64,000 nt of DNA from JBDIBA01 sp039812705 (GTDB lineage Bacteria > Actinomycetota > Acidimicrobiia > Acidimicrobiales > JBBSGY01), in NCBI GenBank assembly GCA_039812705.1, contig JBDIBA010000002.1:1-64000 (forward strand). Reading direction: 5' to 3'. Shown here in pieces: positions 9,527 to 17,793 of the stretch. The translations under genes were made by a program, and so were the position numbers. The notes under the pieces are model-generated. The model had not been told where the DNA came from, searched no databases, and saw only the letters and a list, made by a program, of their open reading frames with translations. Position 1 is the stretch's first letter. Every line of letters starts with the position of its first letter.

Positions 9527-10270
9527 TTAGGACATGTCGATGTGAGCAACTTCTACTTGGCCAAGACCGTGGCCAGGGGGAGTTGCCGAGGCTCTTGCAA
9601 GTGCAGCGCGAGCCCTAACCGTGACGTCTTCGGCGTGCAGGCCGTGTGTTGGATAAGCAGCAACACCGGCAACAAGAGATTCGATTCCGTCGTTGCATTG
9701 GCTGAGTGCAATCTGGATACGTTCAGCCGTCCACACGCCGCCCTCTTCGGAAGTGTCTTCAAGGATGAGTGCGAACACGTCGTTGTCGAGGCGACACGCG
9801 ATGTCTGCTTCGCGAAGGGTCTTGCGCATGATCTCGGCGAGCGATGTCAACGCCTTGTTTCGTGAAACGGCGTCTTGAGCCTCTTCGTCAAAGCCGACTT
9901 CAAGCAAGACAATGCTGACTGGCCAGAGGTGGCGGCGCGCAGCTGCAACTCGGCTTTCGACTGATGGCTCGAAGTACTTCTCGTTGGGGAATTCGGTAAC
10001 GGGGTCGATGACCGAGTCCTGGTGCCCGTCTTCAAGTTGGGGCGGCTGCCAGTCGTGCGGCTGGCTTGGGTCTGTCGCGTTCGAGCGGGACATTAAGGCC
10101 AGCCACGCGACACCGGCGACCAAGAAACTGCCGGTGATCGCACAGATTGAGGCCACCACGGCGAGGATGACGTTGGTGAAAACCATTCCGGCCACACCCA
10201 GGCAAATGCCCACCATGGCAAGGATCAGGCCAGTAATAAGTCGTCCACGCATCAACCTTGTGTTCGGCAC
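9527..10270 (-). CDS. Membrane protein with degenerate GGDEF domain
   Basis: 247 aa. Two hydrophobic helices (about 11-58) anchor a cytoplasmic domain that begins with DPVTEFPNEKYFE, the usual opening of diguanylate cyclase domains (DxLTGLPNRxxF). The signature loop reads DNDVF at 162-166 instead of GGDEF: both glycines and the catalytic Glu are gone. Cyclase activity is therefore unlikely; a scaffold or sensor role is inferred. Its 3' end faces the antiporter gene and its 5' end lies 54 bp from the cyclophilin gene on the same strand. Confidence 0.75.
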   Translation of the reverse strand: MPNTRLMRGRLITGLILAMVGICLGVAGMVFTNVILAVVASICAITGSFLVAGVAWLALMSRSNATDPSQPHDWQPPQLEDGHQDSVIDPVTEFPNEKYFEPSVESRVAAARRHLWPVSIVLLEVGFDEEAQDAVSRNKALTSLAEIMRKTLREADIACRLDNDVFALILEDTSEEGGVWTAERIQIALSQCNDGIESLVAGVAAYPTHGLHAEDVTVRARAALARASATPPGHGLGQVEVAHIDMS

Positions 10271-10324
10271 CTTGCTCCTGAAACTAAGTGATTTGCCCTG
10301 TCAGCTGGACTTTGTCCGCCCCGT

Positions 10325-11164
10325 TTAGCTTTCGGCAATCTGAATCGAATTAACCACGACAGGCTTGGAAGGTGCCCCTTCGGTGGGTTCCGAGGGGTTT
10401 GACGCAGCGTGTAGCCCGAGGATCTTGTGAAGAACGTCGGCACCCTCAGTGGTCTTTCCGACCTTTAGGTAGGTTCCCTGGGAATCGAGTTGGCTGACAT
10501 TGGGTCCAGCTCCGAAGAACCACTGCGCGCCGCTGGAGTCGGGCTGGCCGGTGTTCGCCATCACGAGATCGCCGTCCTGGTAGGTCGCCTTGGGGCCTTC
10601 ATCTTTGATTGTGTAGCCAGGTCCGCGGTCGGCGTTGGTCTGAGTGCCCGGTGCGCCACCCTGAATGATGTCGATTCCGGTGTTGGTCCGAACGATTGCA
10701 CTGCCGTTGTAGTACTTGTATCGCGAAAGGACGACAAAGTTGTTCACTGTCTGTGGCATTCCCTTCGCGTCGAGCGCAACGACAATCTTGCCCTCGGACG
10801 TGTCAAGAGTCGCCGTGTAGTTCTTGTTGGGGTCAATGCACATTGGCGGCGCCGCAGCGAACTGAGATGTTCGAGGTGCAGAGCCATCGGCGGGCGGGCA
10901 GGGGGTCGGGTTTGGAGCGGTTGCGCCGGCGGGAACAGGAGGCACGCTTGGAGGAGTGGCCCCGCTTGCCGATTCGTTGTCTTGTGTGTCGCTGTTTGGC
11001 TTATCTGTGAGTGCAAAAGCCCCGAACGTGGCGCCAAGCAGTGCAAGCACAATGACAACAACGAGGCCTGCTTTTAGCTGGCGCTTGCGTCGTGCACGTG
11101 CAAGACGAATCGCCTTTGCTTCAGCCGCGCGCTGCTTGCGTGCTTGATGAGAGGAAGGCTTCAC
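10325..11164 (-). CDS. Membrane-anchored peptidyl-prolyl cis-trans isomerase (cyclophilin type)
   Basis: 279 aa: a basic cytoplasmic tail, one transmembrane helix (GLVVVIVLALLGATFGAFAL), a Pro/Ser/Thr linker, then a cyclophilin domain facing outward. Recognisable pieces are YTATLDTSEGKIVVAL, PQTVNNFVVLSRYKYY, IIQGGAPGTQ, DSSGAQWFF and LKVGKTTEGADVL. The catalytic Arg (IVRTNTG) and the QGG loop are kept, but the Phe normally just before IQGG is Ile or Asp, so activity may be altered. I chose GTG 11164 because AAGGAG lies five bases upstream; an ATG six codons earlier would put that site inside the gene. Confidence 0.87.
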   Translation of the reverse strand: MKPSSHQARKQRAAEAKAIRLARARRKRQLKAGLVVVIVLALLGATFGAFALTDKPNSDTQDNESASGATPPSVPPVPAGATAPNPTPCPPADGSAPRTSQFAAAPPMCIDPNKNYTATLDTSEGKIVVALDAKGMPQTVNNFVVLSRYKYYNGSAIVRTNTGIDIIQGGAPGTQTNADRGPGYTIKDEGPKATYQDGDLVMANTGQPDSSGAQWFFGAGPNVSQLDSQGTYLKVGKTTEGADVLHKILGLHAASNPSEPTEGAPSKPVVVNSIQIAES

Positions 11165-11261
11165 GAAAACTCCTTGGTCCAAGTTGGCTGCAACGGTAGT
11201 TCGTGACGCTTGCCTGCGTTCGGTCGCACGCGACTAGGCGCGGTTTGGCTACCGTCTAGAG

Positions 11262-12473
11262 GTGGCGTTAGTGGTGCAAAAGTTCGGCGGAACCTCGGTT
11301 GGAGACACTGATCGCATTCGTGCTGTTGCTGAACACGTTGCCGTAACGCGGCGCCAGGGCAACGACGTTGTTGTTGTGGTCAGCGCAATGGGCAAGACCA
11401 CAGATGATCTGATTCGCCAGGCAAGAGACGTTTCGAGCGTCCTGCCCGGTCGCGAGATGGACATGTTGTTGACCTCTGGCGAACGCATTTCCATGGCCCT
11501 TGTTTGTATGGCGCTTGCGCAGCTCGGCATTCCATCGGGCTCTTACACAGGCAGCCAGGCCGGCATCATCACCGACACCAGTCACGGCCGCGCCAAGATC
11601 GTCGAGATCAAACCCGACCGCATTCGCGAAGCGCTCGACAGAAAAGAAGTCCCCGTGGTCGCGGGCTTTCAGGGTGTTTCAATAGCTCGAGACATAACAA
11701 CGCTTGGTCGAGGCGGTTCCGACACGACAGCGGTTGCACTTGCCGCGGCACTCAAAGCCGATGCGTGCGAGATCTATACCGACGTAACCGGCGTCTTTTC
11801 TGCAGACCCGCGCATTGTCCCCAATGCTCGCAAGCTAGGTGAGGTCTCGTTCGAGGAAATGCTCGACATTTCAGCGACGGGCGGACGCGTGTTGGCGTTG
11901 AGGTCGGTGGAGTTCGCGCGGCGTTACCAGGTCCCCATTCACGTGCGGTCCAGTTTTTCGTGGGAGTCCGGCACGTGGATCAGAGAGGAAACAGAAATGG
12001 AAGAGTCGATAGTCACGGCAGTCACTCATGACATGTCGGAATCAAAGGTCACAATTGCTGGACTGCCCGACCAGCCCGGAGTCGCTGCAAAGTTGTTCCG
12101 CGAGATTGCAGGCAGCGGAGCAAACATCGACATGATTGTGCAGAACGTGTCCGACGCCGGTTCAACAGACATCTCATTCACGGTTCCACGTGAAGACCTT
12201 GACGCCAGCTTGGCTTCGGCAGAACTTGCAGGTCGTCAACTAGGGGCGAGTGACATTTCTGCAGACTCCGGAGTCGCGCGCGTTTCAGTAATTGGTGCGG
12301 GCATGAAGTCCAGCGCCGGTGTTGCTGCGTTGATGTTTGAAACGCTCGCAGCCAACAACGTCAACATCGAAATGATCTCAACGTCGTCCATCCGCATTTC
12401 GTGTGTCATTCGCGACGAACAGGTTGAACAAGCCGTGCAGTCTCTGCACTCAGCTTTTGGTTTAGATGCCTAA
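11262..12473 (+). CDS. lysC: Aspartate kinase
   Basis: 403 aa. It phosphorylates aspartate, the first step to lysine/diaminopimelate, threonine and methionine. The N-terminal amino-acid kinase domain starts QKFGGTSVGD (residues 6-15); TLGRGGSDTTAVALAAAL and YTDVTGVFSADPR follow. Two ACT domains (about 262-403) include SKVTIAGLPDQPGVAAKLF and VSVIGAGMKSSAGVAALMF, the usual feedback site. The start is GTG 11262. No Shine-Dalgarno is visible, but TACCGT at 11250-11255 ends six bases before it, suggesting a leaderless message. The stop overlaps the next start by 8 bp. Its usual partner asd is about 9 kb away. Confidence 0.95.
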   Translation: MALVVQKFGGTSVGDTDRIRAVAEHVAVTRRQGNDVVVVVSAMGKTTDDLIRQARDVSSVLPGREMDMLLTSGERISMALVCMALAQLGIPSGSYTGSQAGIITDTSHGRAKIVEIKPDRIREALDRKEVPVVAGFQGVSIARDITTLGRGGSDTTAVALAAALKADACEIYTDVTGVFSADPRIVPNARKLGEVSFEEMLDISATGGRVLALRSVEFARRYQVPIHVRSSFSWESGTWIREETEMEESIVTAVTHDMSESKVTIAGLPDQPGVAAKLFREIAGSGANIDMIVQNVSDAGSTDISFTVPREDLDASLASAELAGRQLGASDISADSGVARVSVIGAGMKSSAGVAALMFETLAANNVNIEMISTSSIRISCVIRDEQVEQAVQSLHSAFGLDA

Positions 12474-14244
12474 CAGTTTCGACGACGAAGAAGAGGAAGT
12501 GCCGCTGCGGCGTAACGGTCTTCGCACGCGGCGTCCTTGGTTGCGTTGGGTGTTCATTGGGTTTCTTGTCTGGTTGATTGCAGCAGCAATTCTGTTGATT
12601 AGTGGTTACTCAGACGCTCGTGCTGCTCAACGCCACGTCAGTTCGCTGCAAGGCGAGGCAACAACCGACGCTGTGCGCAACGGCGAGGTCGATGCCGAGC
12701 TTGCAACCACGGCTCGAACCATTCGCAGCGCGCACAACAAGTTCGCCAACCCCGTCCTCTATCCCGTTCGCGTCATTCCATTTGTTGGACGCCAGCTGCG
12801 CTCGGCAATCGCTGTAACTGGTGTTGCTGCCGATGTAGCCGAAACCGGAGTCGATGCATTCGGCGAACTGCATGAAGTAGAGGACAAGCTCAAGACGGAC
12901 CGCGCTGGCGGCTTGCGTGACTTGGCCGAGATTGCGCGACGCGCCAGCGAGAAACTGGACTCCGCCGATTTGGGTCCCGACACTGCCTTGCTTGGCCCGC
13001 TTGCCAAAGCCCGCAATGAAACGGCCCAACAGTTACTCACGGTCCGATCCTCTCTGAAGCAAGGCGGTTCGGGTGCCGAATCCCTCGCTGACCTGCTCGA
13101 GAAGAACCAGAAGTACCTGTTGTTAGTGGCCAACAACGGTGAAATGCGCGCTGGCTCTGGGATGTTCTTGAGCACCGGTGTTGTGCAGGGCCAAAACGGG
13201 CGCCTCTCGTTGTCAGAGTTGAGAACGAACCGATTTGATGCCCGGTCAGACTCCTTGGTTGAATGGCCAAAGGATTTGCAAGACCGCTGGGGTTGGATGG
13301 GGCGCCAGGGCGACTACCGCAACTTGATGTTGTCACCGCGGTTCGACGTGGCCGCACCCCTTGCCAATGAGATTTGGCGCAAGCGTGGCGGTGAGCAAGT
13401 CGACGGTGTCATCGCGGTTGACCCTGTTTTCTTTCGTTCGGTTCTTCGTGCAACGGGGCCCATCACTGTTGACGGTGAAAGCCTCAGCGCCGACAACGTG
13501 TTGACCAAGCTGATGGTTGACCAGTACCGCGACATCGATCTCACGAAGTCAACCGTCAATGCTCAACTTGAGCGACGCGAAAGTCTGGCCGGCATTGCGC
13601 AGGGCGCATTCGCTGCGCTCGACGCCGGACGGTGGGACCCCGCGACCATGGCGCGCGAAATGTCGGCCGCGGCAAATGGTCGCCATCTAATGGTGTGGGC
13701 ATCCGGCGAGCAGCAGAACAAGTTGTGGGTCGACGCAGGTTTGTCTGGCGACCTCAGCTCGGACTCTTTGATGGTTTCCAGCTCCAACGTGGGTGCCAAC
13801 AAGATGGACCAGTTCATGAAGATCAGCGCGAATCTCGACTCTCGCGTGGGCCAGTCGGGCCAGGACATTGCCCTGGCGGTCACCATCAAGAACGACATGC
13901 CCGAGGGTCTGCCGGGTTACGTGACCGGTCCAACGCCTAATCTGAACCTGACCAAAGGCGAGTATTCGGGGTTCCTCACCGTTAATACACCTGCCGATTC
14001 CAAAGATTTACGGATTGATGGAAAGCCACCCCTGGTGGCCCTCGGTCCAGATGGTCCTACTCAAACGATTGCCACGGCCGTCCGTATCAAACCGGGTGAG
14101 ACCAGGACTTTCGTGATCAAGTTCACCAGGTCATCGAAGGCTCAAAAAACCATTGTCGAGCCGAGCGGCCGCTGGCCGGCAACGTCGTGGACCAGCGGAT
14201 CTTCCAACTGGGTTGACGACACTGCGCACTTAGTGCAACACTAA
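12466..14244 (+). CDS. DUF4012-family membrane-anchored protein
   Basis: 592 aa. A short acidic cytoplasmic N-terminus (DDEEEE) and basic stretch lead into one transmembrane helix (WVFIGFLVWLIAAAILLISG, about 26-46); the rest is predicted outside. The DUF4012 signature is seen in YLLLVANNGEMRAGSGMFLS, LSELRTN and GVIAVDPVFFRSVLRATGPI. Family function is unknown, though such proteins often accompany extracellular polysaccharide genes, as here. The ATG overlaps the end of the aspartate kinase gene, so both probably share a transcript. Confidence 0.85.
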   Translation: MPNSFDDEEEEVPLRRNGLRTRRPWLRWVFIGFLVWLIAAAILLISGYSDARAAQRHVSSLQGEATTDAVRNGEVDAELATTARTIRSAHNKFANPVLYPVRVIPFVGRQLRSAIAVTGVAADVAETGVDAFGELHEVEDKLKTDRAGGLRDLAEIARRASEKLDSADLGPDTALLGPLAKARNETAQQLLTVRSSLKQGGSGAESLADLLEKNQKYLLLVANNGEMRAGSGMFLSTGVVQGQNGRLSLSELRTNRFDARSDSLVEWPKDLQDRWGWMGRQGDYRNLMLSPRFDVAAPLANEIWRKRGGEQVDGVIAVDPVFFRSVLRATGPITVDGESLSADNVLTKLMVDQYRDIDLTKSTVNAQLERRESLAGIAQGAFAALDAGRWDPATMAREMSAAANGRHLMVWASGEQQNKLWVDAGLSGDLSSDSLMVSSSNVGANKMDQFMKISANLDSRVGQSGQDIALAVTIKNDMPEGLPGYVTGPTPNLNLTKGEYSGFLTVNTPADSKDLRIDGKPPLVALGPDGPTQTIATAVRIKPGETRTFVIKFTRSSKAQKTIVEPSGRWPATSWTSGSSNWVDDTAHLVQH

Positions 14245-14301
14245 CCGCGTTCGTTCAAGGAACGGCACCGCACTGTCCAATCTGCAGTTCTCTCAGAAGT
14301 G

Positions 14302-14351
14302 ACATTCCCGCTAAGGAATGTGCTTGTCTGAGCGAAAAGGTTGAGTAGTGT
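14302..14351 (+). promoter_or_regulatory. Candidate promoter with upstream inverted repeat
   Basis: TTGTCT (14324-14329), a 16-base spacer and TAGTGT (14346-14351) form a plausible sigma-70-type promoter 26 bases before the ATG at 14378. Immediately upstream, ACATTCC (14302-14308) and GGAATGT (14315-14321) make a 7-bp inverted repeat with a 6-base loop. It could be an operator or a weak terminator for the preceding gene. Confidence 0.45.
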
Positions 14352-14377
14352 TTTGTCGACCTTAAACTGGAGGCGTT

Positions 14378-14743
14378 ATGAACTTGTCCGTGAATCGTTT
14401 GAAGCTGGTAGCAGTTGCCGCTGTTTTCGGGGCGAGCCTTGCAGTTCCCTCGATGGCCTCCGCTCAGGTTTCAACTGCTAGCGATGCCCCTGCTGTTGAG
14501 CAGACCGTCGTAAGCACCACGACAACCGCAGCCCCAGGTGTTGCTGCTACTCAAGTCCCAGCTGGTGTTGCTGCAGAAAACGCAGCGGTTGCCGACAACA
14601 CAGCAGTTGCTGCTGACAACGCCGGTGTTGCTGGCTTGGCAGTTACCGGTGGAGACATCGCCGCTCTTAGCCTTGTCGCACTTGCGTCAGTGGGCATCGG
14701 AGCCGGCCTCCTCGTGGCTCGTCGTCAAGTACGCAACGCTTAG
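14378..14743 (+). CDS. Small secreted Ala-rich protein with LAVTG sorting-type C-terminus
   Basis: 121 aa. A signal peptide (residues 1-29, cleavage expected after ASA) is followed by a low-complexity Ala/Val/Thr region. The C-terminus is LAVTG (87-91), a hydrophobic helix (IAALSLVALASVGIGAGLLV) and the basic tail ARRQVRNA. This three-part end is how sortase substrates look, and class E sortases of actinobacteria prefer LAxTG. Attachment to peptidoglycan or assembly into a surface fibre is inferred; no sortase gene is in the window. GGAGG lies five bases before the ATG, and a strong terminator follows. Confidence 0.75.
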   Translation: MNLSVNRLKLVAVAAVFGASLAVPSMASAQVSTASDAPAVEQTVVSTTTTAAPGVAATQVPAGVAAENAAVADNTAVAADNAGVAGLAVTGGDIAALSLVALASVGIGAGLLVARRQVRNA

Positions 14744-14761
14744 TCACAAGATCTGACAAAC

Positions 14762-14800
14762 AAAAAACCCGGCCTCGCCAGCGCGAGGGCCGGGTTTTTT
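14762..14800. terminator. Bidirectional rho-independent terminator
   Basis: A-rich arm AAAAAACCCGGCC with TCGC, loop, GCGA and GGCCGGGTTTTTT form a long hairpin with T runs on both strands. It ends the rightward secreted-protein gene (stop 14743) and the leftward pirin gene (stop 14831). Confidence 0.92.
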
Positions 14801-14830
14801 GTTGTCCCGGTTTTGGTCGGTCCGAATGGC

Positions 14831-15781
14831 TTACGTGTGGGGGATTTGGCCAAAGCTGCCCCGCTGAAAGTCCTCCATTGCTTGAACCAGCTCGGCTCGG
14901 GTATTCATGACGAACGGGCCGTAGTGGGCGACCGGCTCGTTGATTGGCAGGCCACCAAGCAGTAGCAAGTCAAGAGTCTTGTCGCGGCTTTCTTGCAGGC
15001 GGTCTGCCGAGAAAGTCATTGAGTGTCCGGGCCCGTGGACGACAAGTTGGCCTGTTGAGATCGCTGCCGCTTCGGCTCCGGCGGTTCCTCGGCCGTTGAG
15101 CACGTAAGCCAGCGCGTTGAAGTCACTGTTCCAGGCTAGGTTCAAGCGCGAACCGGGAAGCATCGTGACGTGGGTCAGGGTTATCGGCGTCTGGGTTGAA
15201 CCTGGGCCCTTGATGTCTCCGACCGCGCCGGCGATTACGCGGATGATGGCGTCGCCACTGGAGTTCGTAGCCAGTTGGACCATCGCGGGCTCAAGGTTTT
15301 GGTACGCAGGTGTCAGAAACTTCTTGCTGGCGGGCAGGTTCACCCAAAGCTGGATGCCGTGGAACAGCCCGCCGCTCATGACCAGGTCTTCGGGTGGGGC
15401 CTCAATGTGGAGGATTCCCGCGCCGGCGGTCATCCACTGCGTTCCGCCGTTGCTGATCAACCCGCCTCCGCCGTGGCTGTCCTGGTGCTCGAAAGTCCCG
15501 TCAATCAGATAGGTGACTGTCTCGAAGCCTCGGTGGGGGTGCCAAGGGGTGCCCTTTGGTTCGCCGGGCGCGTACTCGACTTCACCCATCTGGTCCATGT
15601 GGATGAACGGGTCAAGGTCCCGCACGCTGATGCCCGCAAAGGCTCGCCGAACCGGGAAACCTTCACCCTCGAAACCGCTCGGCGCGGTGGTGACTGACTT
15701 GATCGATCGCAGCGTCGATTCTGGGGATGGTTCGCTCAGGCGCGGGACGGTAGTTAGATCTTGGACGGTTACTGCAGGCAC
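14831..15781 (-). CDS. Pirin family protein
   Basis: 316 aa, a bicupin. The N-terminal cupin carries the family's metal site: HPHRGFETV, FEHQDSHGG and ILHIEAP supply the His and Glu ligands. The C-terminal cupin (about 180-300) lacks a clear metal site, as is usual. Pirins have been linked to quercetinase-like dioxygenase activity and to transcription cofactor roles; which applies here is unknown. It starts at GTG 15781 and is isolated by a terminator on its 3' side. Confidence 0.9.
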   Translation of the reverse strand: MPAVTVQDLTTVPRLSEPSPESTLRSIKSVTTAPSGFEGEGFPVRRAFAGISVRDLDPFIHMDQMGEVEYAPGEPKGTPWHPHRGFETVTYLIDGTFEHQDSHGGGGLISNGGTQWMTAGAGILHIEAPPEDLVMSGGLFHGIQLWVNLPASKKFLTPAYQNLEPAMVQLATNSSGDAIIRVIAGAVGDIKGPGSTQTPITLTHVTMLPGSRLNLAWNSDFNALAYVLNGRGTAGAEAAAISTGQLVVHGPGHSMTFSADRLQESRDKTLDLLLLGGLPINEPVAHYGPFVMNTRAELVQAMEDFQRGSFGQIPHT

Positions 15782-15856
15782 GGAACTACACCTCGATTTG
15801 TTGGATTACTTGGTGTAACCGCCGTCTATTCCCATGGCCGTCGATGGCCGCCTTGG

Positions 15857-16885
15857 CTAGGACGGGCTGTTGAAATAGAAGCGCTTGATGAGAGTGCGTG
15901 CGGTCGACATTGGCCCAAAAGCCACGCCAAGGATCCAGGCAATGCGCTTGGCCTTGTGCGCGAGGGTGTGGTGTGGGTGCGCCACGGCTGCACGAATTGC
16001 CGAAAATGCCAGGGGAGTGCGGCGATCGGTCGAAATTGGGTGTTTCGCAGGCTCTAGACGCAGCGACGCCAGACGTTGGCAGCAAAATGCGACATCGCGA
16101 GCCTCGCGGGCATCGGCTGGGCATTCAACATCCATCTGTTTGCAGACCCGCTTGACGTCCTCGTGGTTGGCCAGCGTGAGATTGATCTGGTCGCGGATGC
16201 GGTCGACGCGCAGCTCACTTCCTGTGTACATGTTGGAGCCATGGATGTGGTAAGCGCCGCCCGGTTCGCTAAGCGAAACAACCGATCCAAACAGCGGTGT
16301 CGTGTCGGAGTAGTAGCGGTCTATTGCGCGTGCGTAAGTGTCGGGAATTGGATGCAGCTGCTTGAGCACGCTGGTCTTATGCGCGTTTCCACTGGTCGGC
16401 GGCCAGGCGTGTGTGCGATAGCGAATGATGTGATCGCGAAGGTCGCCGCTGACAAGGATTGAGGGTTTGGGATTGAGCGCGCCTGTTGGTTTGCCGTCTC
16501 GGTCAACAACGCGCAACGGCCATTGGACTCTTGCGATGTCGTTGTACTGCTTGAACAGATGCATCACGCGAGCGCCAGTGTCCGTGTCGATGGTGTCATC
16601 TGCGTCGAGGATGATTGTGACATCACCGTTCACGCGTTCTACGCCGGCATTGACAGCGCTGTGTTGGCCGCCGTTTTCCTTGAAAACGCTGGTGATTTGG
16701 TCCCCGTAGCTTTCAATGATTTCGCGAGAGTTATCGGTGGAGCCGTCGTCGACGACGATTACCTCAACGTTCTCCCATGACTGTTGAAGTGCAGAATCGA
16801 TTGCACTTTTCAAGAACCGGGCGTAATTGAAGTTGTCGATGACGATGCTTAGAAGGCGCGGATCGTGCGCGGTCGAATTGGTCAT
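15857..16885 (-). CDS. Glycosyltransferase family 2
   Basis: 342 aa. GT-A fold: SIVIDNFNYARFL at the start, VEVIVVDDGSTDNS (nucleotide-sugar binding) and ILDADDTID, whose DxD-type acidic residues bind the metal and sugar nucleotide. The C-terminal third is helical and basic, with a possible membrane-associated end. It probably adds a sugar to an envelope polysaccharide precursor at the cytoplasmic face. The ATG overlaps the upstream GT2 gene by 4 bp (both minus strand), forming a two-gene unit. Confidence 0.88.
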   Translation of the reverse strand: MTNSTAHDPRLLSIVIDNFNYARFLKSAIDSALQQSWENVEVIVVDDGSTDNSREIIESYGDQITSVFKENGGQHSAVNAGVERVNGDVTIILDADDTIDTDTGARVMHLFKQYNDIARVQWPLRVVDRDGKPTGALNPKPSILVSGDLRDHIIRYRTHAWPPTSGNAHKTSVLKQLHPIPDTYARAIDRYYSDTTPLFGSVVSLSEPGGAYHIHGSNMYTGSELRVDRIRDQINLTLANHEDVKRVCKQMDVECPADAREARDVAFCCQRLASLRLEPAKHPISTDRRTPLAFSAIRAAVAHPHHTLAHKAKRIAWILGVAFGPMSTARTLIKRFYFNSPS

Positions 16886-17769
16886 TGCTGTTTTTCAATT
16901 AGTCCCTGAGCAACCGCGCATCGTCGCAGCGCCTTGGCCACGCGGATCGAAAGCCCGTTGTTCGTTTCGATGATTGGCTTGGCAGCCAGTTGGGCAAGTT
17001 TTACAAGTGTTTTGTTGCCAATGATGCGTTCAACCGACGACGGTAGTTGCCCGGCTTCTGCGCACGCGTGTCCTCTGTTGATGGCGTCTTTGACGAAACC
17101 TTCTGTGCTTCGGCCGTGCATGTGGGCAGCGCGCGCCGTCTTGTCGAACACGGCTTCGAACCCGGCATCCTTAGCGAGTCGGCCCAGTTGTTGGTCTTCG
17201 TGAAAGGACAAGTCACTGGAGAGTTGCTCGCTGAACCGGATGAGTGGTTCCTTGGCCAGGGAGACGTTTCCGCCCCATAACTTGTTGAGGATGGCTGACG
17301 ATGTTGTGTACTCGGCGACCGCACCTTCGTACTCCGTTGCATAAATGCGCGAGATGGCCGGGGTCGACGAATTGGTTTCGACCGGCATGTAGCCAATGAC
17401 CAACAGCTGGGGATGGGAAGAATTGTTGTGTTGGGCCAGGTGGGCCTTGACCAGGCCGGGCTTGGCAACGACGTCATCGTCCAAGAGGATCACGATGTCG
17501 GTTGTCATCTGCTTGATGCCGGTCAGCCTGGCATCGGTTCGTCCGGTGTTCTGAACCTGGGTCACAAGGGTGAAACGAGGGTCGTCTATCGCACCCAGGA
17601 CTTTTATCGTGTCATCTGAAGACCCGTCGTCGACGACGATTAGCTGACTCAATTCAGGGTCTTGCAGCAGGGCCACAGCTGCTTGCTTGGCGAGATCGGC
17701 CCGGTTGTACGTGGCGAAAACCGCCCCGATGCTCTTGTTGTGTGGCGGAAATGTGTCACGGATAGGCAC
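16882..17769 (-). CDS. Glycosyltransferase family 2
   Basis: About 295 aa. Typical GT2 start (IGAVFATYNRADLAKQAAVA), then LIVVDDGSSDDT and VILLDDDVVAKPG with the metal-binding DDD; the catalytic region has FHEDQQLGRLA. The acceptor is unknown. An ATG at 17808 would also open the frame but would overlap the divergent gene on the other strand, so I prefer GTG 17769. Neither start has a clear Shine-Dalgarno. It is co-transcribed with the downstream GT2 gene. Confidence 0.85.
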   Translation of the reverse strand: MPIRDTFPPHNKSIGAVFATYNRADLAKQAAVALLQDPELSQLIVVDDGSSDDTIKVLGAIDDPRFTLVTQVQNTGRTDARLTGIKQMTTDIVILLDDDVVAKPGLVKAHLAQHNNSSHPQLLVIGYMPVETNSSTPAISRIYATEYEGAVAEYTTSSAILNKLWGGNVSLAKEPLIRFSEQLSSDLSFHEDQQLGRLAKDAGFEAVFDKTARAAHMHGRSTEGFVKDAINRGHACAEAGQLPSSVERIIGNKTLVKLAQLAAKPIIETNNGLSIRVAKALRRCAVAQGLIEKQQ

Positions 17770-17793
17770 TTCGCTACATTGTAGGAAATGTTG

